From Humulus lupulus (taxonomy: Eukaryota; Streptophyta; Magnoliopsida; Rosales; Cannabaceae), in the NCBI RefSeq assembly GCF_963169125.1, contig NC_084798.1:194861481-194925480 (forward strand): DNA of 64,000 bases. Reading direction: 5' to 3'. Made by a program: the position numbers and the translations under genes. Positions 1-10,998 of this stretch are shown here, piece after piece (position 1 is the stretch's first letter; every line of letters starts with the position of its first letter). Below the pieces are notes generated by a model that was given only the letters and a program-made list of their open reading frames with translations, searched no databases and was not told the origin of the DNA.

Positions 1-2681
1 CATTCGCCATGGGGAGCTCCAGTGCTATTCGTGAAGAAGAAGGAAGGAAGTATGTGGATGTGCATAGACTACCGCGAATTGAATAAAGTAACGATTAAAA
101 ATAAGTACCCACTACCCTGGATCGACGACTTGTTTGATCAACTCCGAGGTGCGACTGTATTTTCGAAGATTGATTTACGGTCCAGGTACCATCAGCTCAA
201 GGTAAAGGGAGAATATATTCCTAAGACAACCTTTAGAACTTGTTATGGACATTACGAGTTCTTGGTTATGTCCTTTGGTCTTACTAACGCACCAGCCGCA
301 TTTATGGACTTAATGAATAGGGTCTTCAAGGACTACTTAGATAAATTTGTCGTGTTCATCGACGATATCTTAGTATACTCTAAGGATGAAGTAGAGCACG
401 AGGAACATTTGAGGTTGATTTTGTCACGACTGAAGGAGCATCAACTCTATGCCAAATTCAAGAAATGCGAGTTTTGGCTTTCGGAAGTGGCGTTCCTTGG
501 GCACATTATATCAAAAGAGGGAGTTGCAGTAGACCCATCAAAGGTAGAGGCCGTAAAGGATTGGCCAAGACCAAAGAACGCATTTGAAGTAAGAAGCTTT
601 CTAGGGTTAGCAGGTTATTATAGGAGGTTCATAGAGGGCTTTTCTAAGATAGCCACTCCGCTCACCAACCTGACCCGGAAACAACAAAGATTCAACTGGA
701 ATGATAGGTGCGAAGAAAGCTTCTAGTTGCTTAAGGATAAGCTTTGCTCAGCACCTGTACTTTGTGTACCGACACCCAACGATAAGTTCGTAGTTTACTG
801 CGATGCATCGAAGCAAGTATTGGGTTGCATGCTGATGCAAAATGACCAGGTGATAGCCTACGCCTCACGATAGTTGAAGGAGTATGAACAGCGCTATCCA
901 ACTCACGATATGAAGTTGGCAGCAGTGGTCTTTGCGTTAAAAATATGGCGCCATTATCTTTACGGAGAACGGTGCGAGATTTATACGGACCACAAGAGTT
1001 TAAAGCACTTCTTTACTCAGAAGGAGCTCAATATGAGGCAGCGCAGGTGGTTAGAGTTAGTAAAGGATTACGACTGAGAAATCTTATACCACTCGGGGAA
1101 GGCAAATGTAGTTGCCGATGTGCTAAGTAGAAAAAGTTATGGAAGTTTAGCAGCATTAGTCGGATTAGAAAAACAACTGCAGCAGGAGCTGATCAATGCT
1201 GGAATTAAAGTAGTTGTCGGCAAGCTGGCTAACTTGTCTATCCAGCCGAATCTGCTAGAAGATATACGGATTGATCAAGGACAAGACGACACACTAGTAG
1301 CACATATGGATGTAGTTAGAGAAGGCAAGACCACAAATTTCTCAATATCTAGTCAAGGTTTATTGAGATATAAGGATCGGGTATGCGTGCCAAATGATCA
1401 AAGGATTAAGAAGACGATTCTAGAAGAAGCGCACAGTACCCCATACTCAGTTCATCCATGGTCTACCAAGATGACTCATGACATCAAGGCAATCTATTGG
1501 TGGCCAGGGATGAAGAAGGACATAGTAGAGTTTGTGTCCAAGTGTCTTGTATGCCAGCAAGTGAAAGCAGAGCATCAGCGGTCTGCAGGTTTATTGCAAC
1601 CGCTTAGCGTACCAGAATGGAAGTGGAACGATATAGCTATGAACTTCGTGACAAGTTTGCCAAGGACGAATAAGCAGCATGATTCCGCTTGGGTAGTATT
1701 AGATAGAATAACCAAGTCGGCTCATTTCCTGCCTATTAAGACTTCATACACGACAGACCACTATTCAGACATCTACGTCCAAGAGATAGTACGGGTGCAT
1801 GGAATCCCCAAGAAAATAGTGTCGAATAGAGGATCGGTGTTTACATCGAGATTTTGGGGAAAATTACAACAAGCTATGGGTACTAAGTTAAGACTTAGTA
1901 CAACTTTTCATCCTCAGACAGACGGGCAATCCGAGCATACGATTCAGATTTTAGAAGATATGATACGCGCATGTGTGCTTGATTTCAGAGGATCATGGAA
2001 TAAGTACTTGGCGCTAATAGAGTTCTCTTATAACAATAGCTACCAGTCAACGATTGGGATGACACCTTATGAATTTCTTTTTGGAAGAAGGTGCCGATCA
2101 CCATTGCATTGGGACGAGGTAGGAGAAAGGCAGCTTCTAGGTCTCGAAGCTGTTAGACAAGCTCAAGAAGCAGTAGCGCTTATTAGACAGCGTATGCTTG
2201 CTGCTCAAAGCCGTCAGAAAAGCTATGCGGATGCCAAGCAACGTGATGTGGAATTCAAAGTCGGAGATCAAGTCTTCTTGAAGATATCTCCTATGAAAGG
2301 TGTAAAGCGGTTTGGGAAGAAAGGAAAGCTTAGTCCCCAATTTATAGGTCCTTTTGAGATATTGGACAAAGTGGGAGCAGTTGCATATAGACTAGCCCTA
2401 CCGCCAGCACTAGCAGATAGTCACAACGTGTTCCACATCTCGATGCTATGCAAGTATGTGTCAGACCCATCTCACATCCTCAAGTACGATACGATAGCAC
2501 TCCAGAAAGACTTGAGTTACGAGGAACGACCGGTTAGCATCTTGGATAGGGGGTGAAGCAGTTACGGTCCAAGAGAATTCCTATAGTCAAAGTCCTATGG
2601 AGTAATAGTTCTAAGCTAGAGGCAATGTGGGAGTTGGAGGAGGACATGCAAGGTCGGTATCCGGAGTTATTTGGTAAGTAA
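1..2681 (+). pseudogene. Tekay-1 pol: RT, RNase H, integrase, chromodomain (broken)
   Basis: One reading frame from base 1 encodes RT (CIDYRELN near 61-85, catalytic FIDD at 355-366), then RNase H with Asp at 802 and 988, then integrase with an HHCC finger (CLVC at 1543-1554). Stops interrupt it at 724-726 (TAG), 871-873 (TAG) and 1075-1077 (TGA). The RNase H catalytic Glu codon is AAG (Lys) at 913-915. The first two integrase catalytic Asp codons are AAT/AAC (Asn) at 1642-1644 and 1825-1827, while the Glu at 1933 remains. The frame ends at TGA 2554-2556. The C-terminal chromodomain continues in a shifted frame from about 2556 to TAA 2679-2681. RT looks intact, but the polyprotein as a whole cannot work. 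Product: replication and integration enzymes of the retrotransposon. Confidence 0.92.
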
Positions 2682-2707
2682 ATTTCGAGGATGAAATTCT
2701 TTTTAGT

Positions 2708-2717
2708 AGGGGAGAAT
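2708..2717 (+). promoter_or_regulatory. Polypurine tract of Tekay-1
   Basis: A purine run (AGGGGAGAA) directly precedes the TG that opens the 3' LTR. In this family it is the plus-strand DNA primer, so it fixes the LTR start at 2718. Confidence 0.75.
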
Positions 2718-3154
2718 TGTAGAGCCCAAGAACTTTACTTAGCTAGTTAGATAGTAGTAATAATAGTAATTGTAGTAGTATTTTTATGACTGTGAATTTT
2801 GGTTCAGACCGTGATTTAATTGGACACTCGTAGTAACACTTGTAGATATTCTAAGTTTAACCTATAGTTTAAGAATTTAAATTTTAACCTAAGGTTTGAT
2901 TATTATGACCGATATTGATGATGATATTTATTATATTATAAGGTTTAGTTAGACCCAATAAGAAAGTAACACTTGTCATGTGTATGTTTAATGATAATTA
3001 AGTATTTTTGAGGAATAAGTTTATTAAGAGTAATATTTGAATATCCTAGGGTCTGTCAGCAGCTTTGAAAACGTTAGAGGACTTAGTCAAGGCTGTTTAC
3101 TCAATTCAAATTAAGCTTAAAATGTGCAATTTCATGTTTAAATATTCCCCGTAT

Positions 3155-3295
3155 GCCGATATATCGCAGCTATAGGGGGTGGTATATCGCAGTACGGGGA
3201 TACGAAAAACACGTAACTTCGCACGAGCACCTCGACGAGCCTCGGGCATGCTGGCCCAGGTGATATATCGCCTACAAGGGGCGATATATCGGCTC
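3155..3295. repeat. CGATATATCG palindrome cluster in Tekay LTR
   Basis: Copies of CGATATATCG or one-base variants flank short GC-rich arms, for example GATATATCGCC followed by GGCGATATATCGG. The arms could pair into hairpins. The same arrangement occurs near 22220-22355 and, on the other strand, 62530-62660. Role unknown. Its position upstream of the TATA box suggests U3 control, which is inference. Confidence 0.6.
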
Positions 3296-3474
3296 CTTTG
3301 ATATACTTTTGAATGTTTTTGAAAACGTTCTCATTTTAATCTTTAACCTCTTGATAAGTCCAGCATCTTTCTGACTGAGTCTTCAGCCTCTGCTGAATGA
3401 TAATTCAAATATTTTTCACTTAAAAAGCCATTATTTTATTCAAGTTAAATGAAGATCTTTTCATTCTTGAAATC

Positions 3475-3484
3475 TATAAATAGG
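3475..3484 (+). promoter_or_regulatory. TATA box of Tekay-1 LTR
   Basis: TATAAATAGG followed by ACCTAGTACCCAGCC is conserved at the matching place in the two related solo LTRs (22540 plus strand; 62341-62348 minus strand). It probably sets the U3/R boundary about 30 bases downstream. Confidence 0.65.
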
Positions 3485-3608
3485 ACCTAGTACCCAGCCA
3501 TTTATTCATTCATCAAGCTAAGTTGAGAGGCTGCAAGCTGCTAGGTTATTTTTGAGTGCTTAAACACTTGGGTTGGGGATTATAACGCTACTACAAAAAC
3601 ACATTTTT

Positions 3609-4020
3609 AGGACACACCTAAATGCGAGTCCTAAAAAAGCCTCCTGGACTTATTAGGACTTGCGTTGCGAGTCCTTAAAGAATTTGTTTTAGGACTCGCA
3701 GAGTGAGTCCTAAAAGCTATGTGTGTCCTAAATGTTTGAGTTTTTTTTTAAAACAAACACCTCCTGGACTTTTTAGGACTCGCGTTGCGAGTCCTAAAAG
3801 AATGCTTTTAGGACTTGCATTGCGAGTCCAAAATACTTATGTGTATCCTAAAAGTTTAAATTTAAAAAAAATTCAAATTCCCTCCAATTTTCATGAAAAA
3901 TTGTTTTTAGGACTCGCAATAAGTGTCCTAAAAACATATGTGGGTCCTAAAAAACCATAATAGAAAATTTAAGTGTTATATTAGTGGTTAATTTTAAGGG
4001 CTCACTTTGGGTGTCCTAAA
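3609..4020. repeat. Left subterminal palindromic repeats of the CACTA element
   Basis: Repeated units of TTTTAGGACTCGC and its complement GCGAGTCCTAAAA occur alone and as head-to-head palindromes, for example at about 3641-3690 and 3770-3830. In CACTA elements such arrays are where the element's DNA-binding protein attaches; that role is inferred here. Confidence 0.75.
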
Positions 4021-4204
4021 AACTTTTAAGTAAAAAATGATAAATAAATGAATAAATTAAAGTTTTATTTTAATAACTAAATTAAAAAAAAAATAGATTT
4101 CTTTTATTTTTATTTTTTAAAAACAGAAAAGAAAATTTAATTTTATTTATTTGGGGCCCGAATATTGTATTTAAAAAAAAATATGATCAAATACACTTAA
4201 GTCT

Positions 4205-4640
4205 CCTAACCCTAAACGTTTCAGCCTCTTCCCAACCCTCTTCTCCCCAGCTGACCATGCATCACCTGTCTCCCTCCCAAACCTCACATCGTCGACGAGA
4301 TCAATGGCTTGCTCAAGCAGATGAGGCGGTGGCTCGCGGTGGGGCTCGCTGAACGATGGCTTGCTGCAACGTCGTCGACGAGATTGCTCGCGGAGGCGGT
4401 GGCTCGGAGGGGCTCGCGGAGGGGCTCACTCACAGAGGCGGTGGATCGGAGGGGTTCGCGGAGGGGCTCGCTGCAACGCTGGCTCACAGAGGCGGTGGCT
4501 CGGAGGGGCTCGCTGCAACGTTGGTTCACAGAGGCGGTGGCTCAGAGGGGCTCGCGGAGGAGCTCGCTGCAGCGCTTGCTCACAGAGGCGGTGGCTCGGA
4601 GGCGGGTCTTCATTTTCAGGTGGTGGCTAGCTGGTTGTCT
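4205..4640 (+). repeat. GC-rich tandem-repeat core of the CACTA element, open in several frames
   Basis: A C/T-rich lead (4205-4300) is followed by repeats built on GAGGCGGTGGCTCGGAGG and GGCTCGCTGCAACG, about 45-65 bases each. The base composition is sharply higher in GC than the AT-rich flanks. Because the unit lacks stops, it is open in three plus frames and one minus frame. The longest frame (ATG at 4321 to stop 4756-4758) would give an Arg/Gly/Ser/Ala-rich repetitive peptide. I do not recognise a protein family. It may be captured host sequence amplified by slippage, or simply a minisatellite. Confidence 0.55.
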
Positions 4641-5069
4641 TTGTTTGGATTTTAGGTGTTGTATTTGTTTTGATCTTTATGTCAATGGAAAAGTTTTGTT
4701 TGGATCTTTGTGTCAATGGAAAAGTTTCAGATATGTTATTCAGGTTGATTGTATATAATCATGTAATATTATTGGTATAGATTAATGGTTGCATATATTT
4801 TATTCACGTTGATTGTATATAATCATGTAATATTATTGGTATAGAATAATGTTTGCTTTGATTTTATTTTTGTGTATCTTTAATATATTCATTCAACTAA
4901 TAATAATAATATTTCTAATATTTTTATAATTTATTTATTTTAAATATATAAGTATATATTTATTATTTATTCAGCAATAATGAGATTTAAAAAAAAATTG
5001 GGCATTTTACCCAAATTTTGATTTATAAAATAAAATTATATAATTAATTAAAAGCTACTCAAATAAATT

Positions 5070-5290
5070 TTTTAAGACACACATTGCGAGTCCAAAAATA
5101 CTTATTTTTTGTAGTAGTAAAAACTTTTTAGGACTCGCGTTACTTAAAGGCACTCAGCAAGATCTTTTCGGACTCGCAACGCGAGTCCTAAAAACCTTAG
5201 TTTTTAAGGCTCTCAAATAGAGGACTCGCGTCCCGCGAGTCCTAAAAACTTTTATAGGACTCGCAATGCTAGTCCTAAAAAGTCTTTTTT
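5070..5290. repeat. Right subterminal palindromic repeats of the CACTA element
   Basis: The same GGACTCGC/GCGAGTCC units as on the left side, including a near-perfect palindrome at about 5222-5248. They lead into the right terminal inverted repeat. Confidence 0.75.
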
Positions 5291-5754
5291 GTAGTAGTGT
5301 AAGCTTAATCATTATAAGCTTACCAAACACTTGGGAAGTAAGGTTTATAGCACATTTCAGTTCAAGGTTTAGATTGGTCATCGAAGCATTCAAGGGATTC
5401 CAAAATCTAGTTCATTTTTGGTATTGTTTTCTTTAAGTTCTTATAGTTTTCTACTCAACACACTAACTTTATTCTTTATTCATGGATAGGAAATCTAATA
5501 TCTTGAACATAAGGTTTTTGGTAAGTATATTCTTGATGGTATAGTTCGTCCATTCTTTTCTTTCCTCTTTCTTCAGTATTCCCACCCTTTCAATTATGGC
5601 TTTTAGGAGTGTTCCAAAGTCCCAAACCTGTTCTCATATCCCGGTACTTTTGGTAAGGAAAATAGGATAGGATATTATGTGTTATGCCATATGTTATCTT
5701 ATGATTTATGTGTTATGTTAACTTATGATTTGTGTATTATGTATGTTTGTAGAC

Positions 5755-5870
5755 TTGGGCATATGACTTGTATAACTAACAAGCCCCAATAAATTCATGG
5801 GCATATGACTTGCTTAGCTAGCAAGCCCCACAAATCTAATGGGCATATGACTTGTTTAGTTTATGGGACC
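5755..5870 (+). repeat. Tandem repeats in Tekay-1 LTR
   Basis: Three copies of a roughly 45-base unit containing GGGCATATGACTTG and AGCTAGCAAGCCCCA. The related solo LTRs have versions at 23105-23280 (GGGGCTCATAGTTG...) and 61680-61800 (reverse strand). Copy number and sequence differ among the three LTRs. Confidence 0.7.
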
Positions 5871-6364
5871 CCAAGTAATAATGGCCATTATAGTACGTGT
5901 AACATATGTTTATGATATGTTTTATGTTGCATTATGAATTTTATGTATATGGTTTATGTGTTAGATTTTCCTTGCTGGGCATTAGGCTCACTCCTTTATG
6001 TTTATATGTGCAGGAAAATAGCTTTGGTGGCGGTAAAGGTTCTTGGAAACTTGGGAATGTGTATTGAGGCGGAATAGAATCGAAGGGCCGAGAGTTCGAT
6101 TCGAGGATGAAGTCTCTTTAATTATGGTTTTATATGTATTTTCCGCACTTTATTATGTAATACATTTTATTTAAAATTATGTTATGTTTTTTTTTACAAA
6201 CAATGGGATCCCATATCCTACTTTAAATTTAATGTAGTTTAACATTTGTTTTACAAGTTTTTAATGAAGTTATGATTATTTTACTTGTAAGTTTTATTAA
6301 AAAACTAGTGTCTATGTATAGTAGTCATTAATGGTCCAAAGTCTAGAGTAGTTGGGTCATTACA

Positions 6365-6814
6365 ATTTGGTACATGGTGATTTATGTAAATCGAATGGCA
6401 TGTTGACCAGAGGAGGAAATAGACACTTCATGACTTTTATAGATGATTGTTATAGATATAATTATATGTATTTACTTAAGTGTAAGGATGAGGCATTTAA
6501 TGCATTTAAAGTCTATAAAGCTGAAGTAGAAATCAATGGGAAAGGAAAATAAAGACTCTTAGAAGTGATAGAGGTGGTGAATACTTTTTAAATGCTTTCA
6601 ATGTGTTTTGTGAACAACATGGCATTATACATGAATACACTGGACTATACACTCCACCACAAAATGGAATATCTTAAAGAAATAATAGGACTTATCTTGT
6701 GATGATTAACTTTATGCCTTTACATTCTAAATTGTGTTATAATTTGCGGAGTGAAGCTTTGCTTACTGTGTGTCATATATTGAATCGAATTCCTATGAAA
6801 AAGAATAATGTGTC
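6365..6814 (+). pseudogene. Copia-A integrase fragment
   Basis: The copia integrase core is readable. It has first catalytic Asp in VHGDLC (about 6367), the FIDDC and RYNYMYLL region, a frameshift near 6545, the second Asp in RSDRGGEY (about 6560-6585), and PPQNG (about 6656). The catalytic Glu codon is replaced by TAA in the run PQNGIS-stop-RNNRT (about 6670). The fragment ends at NNVS, where the solo LTR is inserted, and resumes at 18595 with PYE. Confidence 0.85.
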
Positions 6815-7675
6815 TTTTGGTATTATTTATGAAAATCAGAATGCACAGCGGAATGAGATCTTTTTAAAAATTATTAATACCAGCCAGGATCATTCATATA
6901 TAGATATAGTAAATCACATACAAATATATGAAAGGTTAGCTATTGAAGCATATCAAGTGTCCTTGAATCTTTTTGTATAAATCAACGAAATTCCTAACCT
7001 TATTCTGAAAGCTCACAACATGACCTTCTAGATCAATTCTTAAACACACGGGGATGTGTGTGGTCACATAGGATTCAAGGGTTGATTTAGAACTCTCTAG
7101 ATGTACTCAACACATGAGATCTAGAGAGGTTTGAGAAGAGAGAGACTATAGAAATTTCTAGAATTTCAAGTTTAGGAAATTCTATCCTTTTCTTGAGAGA
7201 GAGTCTGACAGTCAAAACAACTTTATAAAACTTAAACTGAAAGTATCGCTTCTTTCAAGTTTATAAAGATAATTAACTAATTTAATTATTCTTTATTTTA
7301 TTTAAAATAAAATTGATTAGTTACTTTTATTTTAATTATTTAATTTTAGATCATATTTAAAAAGAATAAATAAATATAATAAAATAAACAAAAAATTTGA
7401 AATAAAATTTTTTTAATCCCACTTATATTTTCCTTCCCTGAGTGGTGCAACACACTCATTATAAAGTGAGTGTGTGTCGTGAGCCACATTAGGGATTTTC
7501 CTAATTTTCTCATTTTTAAATTTAATTAATATTCAAGATAATATATTTATCCCAAAATAAATATCAGTTAATTAAAAATTAACTTCATCTTAAAATATTA
7601 GTTTTAAATATATAAATAAATAACTTATTAAAAATATATTTTATTAGTGCATGAAAATGCACTTATGCAAGCCAG

Positions 7676-8998
7676 GTATCTAAATGAATTACATTTTAAT
7701 TATATATTTTCATGAAATTAATATAAAATATTTATTTGATATGAAAATATGTGATTTTAATTTGATTTTGTAGAAAAATATGGTAATTTTGCAAAGACAA
7801 TAAATAAATGATGATAGAAAGGAAGTCCAAATCCATTGGAAGATGATTTATTCTCTTACTCAAGGCCCAACTACCATGAGGAGATTGAAAAAATCGTTGG
7901 AGTCAGCTTCTCCAAATCATATCACTAATTGATGATTATCTAATTGATGATATGCTCTCCACGCATAGAATGAATCAGCCAGCTAATATAGATTATATTC
8001 ACAATATTGTTACATGGAGCAAAGTTGACCAATTTGCGCTTTAATTTTGGAAAGGAGTTGCTAGCTTGCTAAATCAATCCCACTCTTTCAGATTTTAGAC
8101 TGTAGTTAATTTTATTTACTATCACACATTTTTAGCTTTTGTTTTACTTTCTCTTTATTATTTTATGTTACAATTGCGTCTCAAAAACTCTATATAAGGA
8201 GGACCTCTTGTACATATTTGAATGTAATTTTCATTAGCAAAAACTATAGTAAAATGTAGTTTCATTTTGTCTAATTCTTCTCATATTTTCTCTCTAGATT
8301 ATTGTTAGAATGACTAGCTTTCTAGGCTAATTTCCTAGATAAGGTAAGAGATGATCCTATATGTGAGGTAAAATATTATTTGTGTTTTGATTCATCAAGT
8401 ACGTAAAGCTTATACATTTGAGTAATATCATTTCTTCTATTTTTCTTTATCTCTCTCTATATCCATATATTTATCTGTTTAGTATTATATAGAAATAGTC
8501 ATGCTTTTTCTATGTGAACATAATAGTACAAATATATTGATATTATAATTTTATGATTAGTCTTTTATTGCAGTATTGCCAATAAGGTATATTGTCATTC
8601 TTAGATTTTTCATAAGATTATTTTCTATGTTCCTAAGGTGAGAAGTGTTATTACTCGAATACATTTTATTATATATGTTCTTCTAGTTTTATCTTCCGAT
8701 TAAATTTTTGGGAAGTGAACAATTTAATTGTGTTATATGTGTGAATCAAAATCCAAATAAATGAGCCAAACATATAGGTTATTCTTGAAACTTTATCACT
8801 TTTGTTATTGAATTTTTCAACCAATTTTATTTGCTTTAATTTTATTTTCAACATTTTCTCAAAAACTACCAACGATATCTTTACTCTTTGTGCTTTAGTT
8901 CTACTAATCACCTTTTGATTAAGATATCTCTCTGTGGACACGACCGCCCATACTACACTACAACAACCACTTTGTGAAGATAAGTTTGGGCGTAATCA
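7676..8998 (+). repeat. 5' LTR of the Athila-type element
   Basis: It begins GTATCTAAATGAATTAC and ends GGGCGTAATCA. It differs from the 3' LTR by scattered single bases only (about 3 in the first 220). A probable TATA box, TATATAAGG, is at 8191-8199. Confidence 0.85.
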
Positions 8999-9000
8999 AA

Positions 9001-9022
9001 TTTTGGCGCCGTTGCCGGGGAG
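9001..9022 (+). promoter_or_regulatory. Primer binding site of the Athila-type element
   Basis: TTTGGCGCCGTTGCCGGGGA lies two to four bases after the 5' LTR. This is the standard primer site of Athila and related plant gypsy elements and confirms the LTR end at 8998. Confidence 0.85.
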
Positions 9023-9143
9023 ATAGATATCAAAAGCTTAGTGGAATACACAACCAAGAGGTAAGTCATTTTAGTTTTATTATTTGCTTTCTTTGTATGT
9101 GTATATATTATTGGCGTTACTACTTTATTTTGTTATTAGTATT

Positions 9144-10993
9144 TGTTGGGGTTTTATGCCCTAATTAAAACCCAAATTCATTGTAATCTCATTTTATAAT
9201 CAATAAAAGAATAGAAGTCATTTTTTGACTTGGTTAATCACTTTGCTCACATGTTTTATTTTCATGATTATTTTTTTATTATAAACTTCTATTAAATCTC
9301 GAGCATATAGCTAATCTTATTTATAGTGGCGTAATCACAGTGGAATATAAATATGATTATATGTTCAAAATAATTTAGTCCTAAGATTAGTCAGTGGACA
9401 AGATTTACACTGACTTGCCAAACTATGATATGATCTACTTACACATTACAGTGTTATGTTCTTTCCAGAACATTAGCAAAGTAGATAAGGTCGGATGTAT
9501 TTGTTACATCGGACAGGACCGATATTGACAGTTGATAAGATAAGTAAACATATCGTTATTATCTATTCTAGTCATATCATATAGTTGACCATAGGTCAAT
9601 TCAATCTCAATTCTAAGTGGTTAGTATTCTAAGTGATTGTATTATTTGAGTTATTTGACTTGTTCGTTACCAGCTTACCCTACAGACTAGCCCATACTTA
9701 CATCTTGGGAACTCGGTAGTATAATTGAGTGGGAGTGTTAATCATAGATATGAACATCTATAGCTTCTGATGAAGAAGTGAAACGATGGTTTCCTTTTAG
9801 CATGGTTCAAGATGTTAAATGATAGAGATCTCATTTCAGTAATTAAATTAGTTTACTGAAATATTATTTACAAGGAACTAAGTGTTTTAAGGATAAAATA
9901 CAATGAGGGGTAAAACGGTATTTTAGTCCTATCTCATTGTAGACCATCTATAGAGGATTGAGTGACAATTATGGTTGTAACAATGGATAATTAATAGCGT
10001 ATCTATATTTGTTATAGAGCATTCTATGAATTCAAGAGTGCAATTCCGAGTCTATAGTGGAGTCACGAGGAATTAATAAGTTAGTAAATTTATTTGTTAG
10101 ATTTATGATAACTTATTGGAGCTTGATTTCATAGGCCCATGGTACCCATTGTACCTTGGATAAAATCATCTAGATAGTCTCAATTAATTGATTTAATTAT
10201 CAATTAGAATTATCAGAGTTGACCAGGTCAATTTTGGATAGTTTCACAGAGTTGTGTAATTTTGAGAAGAAAAGAGAAATTATGGCAGATTTATTAATTA
10301 TGATAAATTGGTATCTAAATTAATAAATAAGTTTAAATCAATGTTCAAATTATAAATAATTAATTTGATACAGGATTTAAATAATTATTTAATTAATTAA
10401 ATCAATAGAAAATATTACAGGTCTTGATTTTAAGTCCAATGGACTTATAATCAAATGGGAAATTTCACAGGCCTAAAGCCCATGATAATTTCGACCTAAG
10501 GGTTCAAAATAGCTATTATTTTATTGATTTTTTTAATTAAATTAAATGACCTAATTGAGTCTATAAAAGGAGTGCTTAGAGAGAAGTCAAAACATAAGTT
10601 TTATCACTGGTTTTCTGTTAGTTTTAGATTATCTCTAAACACAAGTCCCTTTCTAAGCCTCTTTGTTATTTTCTCTTCTTCTCTCTATATCTATCTCATG
10701 TGTTGAGAATTTCCCACACTAGTCTAGGTGGTTCTAAGGATACATTGGAAGATTGTGAAGAAAATAGAAGATTGGTTCAGTTTCTTGATAATACTCTGCG
10801 ACAGAGAGGATACAAGAGTTAGAGAAATTGAAGGAAGGACTGTTTCATTCCGCTGCGTATACTGTAAGTATTATATTCTTTGTTTCTCTTTGAATTCAAT
10901 TTTAGAAATATGTTTTAGGCTATCTCGCATTAATTTGTTTAATATTAGATATACATGAAAATAAATAAAGATCCTGTATAAGCTAATCCAACA
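9144..10993 (+). mobile_element. Copia solo LTR in the Athila leader
   Basis: It starts TGTTGGGGTTTTATGCC and ends ATCCAACA. It is flanked by GTATT (9139-9143) and GGATT (10994-10998), a 5-bp duplication with one mismatch. TATAAAAGG at 10562-10570 is a likely TATA box. The last 310 bases match the LTR fragment at 46626-46939. There is no coding content. Confidence 0.8.
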
Positions 10994-10998
10994 GGATT

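Larger units (their letters stand above)
3586..5299. mobile_element. Non-autonomous CACTA element, 1714 bp
   Basis: The ends are CGCTACTACAAAAA (left; first five bases vary by one from CACTA) and the inverse of CACTACTACAAAAAA (right). A 3-bp TAA duplication flanks it at 3583-3585 and 5300-5302. Removing the element rejoins the LTR so that it matches the related solo LTRs. Both flanks carry subterminal palindromic repeats around GGACTCGC/GCGAGTCC. The middle is GC-rich and tandemly repeated. No transposase is encoded, so it must move in trans. CACTA assignment follows from the terminal bases, TSD length and subterminal repeats, all known traits of En/Spm elements. Confidence 0.85.
1..6364 (+). 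mobile_element. Ty3/gypsy Tekay-type chromovirus (Tekay-1), 3' part
   Basis: The window opens inside the reverse transcriptase of a plant chromovirus. It runs through RNase H, integrase and a chromodomain, then a polypurine tract and a 3' LTR that starts TGTAGAG and ends CATTACA. The 5' LTR, gag and protease lie left of the window. The element lies in the integrase region of a copia element whose coding sequence starts just after 6364. A 1.7-kb CACTA element is nested in its LTR. Several stops and a frameshift make it non-autonomous. The Tekay assignment rests on the integrase-chromodomain order and the RT motifs, from family knowledge. Confidence 0.9.
2718..6364 (+). repeat. 3' LTR of Tekay-1, interrupted by a CACTA element
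   Basis: It starts TGTAGAGCCCAAGAAC and ends GGGTCATTACA. Without the 1714-bp insertion it is about 1.93 kb. It aligns by eye over its length with the solo LTRs at 21700-23770 (plus) and 61183-63095 (minus). Shared landmarks are a TATA box followed by GGACCTAGTACCCAGCC, paired CGATATATCG palindromes, short tandem repeats around GGGCATATGACTTG, and the CATTACA end. The sequence right after it is copia integrase. Confidence 0.9.

Noticed and set aside
4356..4655. Long open frames on both strands in the CACTA core
   Set aside because: They arise because a GC-rich tandem unit lacks stops in most frames. No family motif, and frame use is not consistent.
8999..9030. Target duplication for the Athila-type element
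   Set aside because: ATCTT follows the 3' LTR, but no matching five bases precede 7676. ATCT near 7678 is shared by both LTRs and so belongs to the element.
9100..9200. Possible continuation of Athila gag right after the primer site
   Set aside because: The short frame at 8974-9168 spans the primer site and a copia LTR start, so it is not coding.
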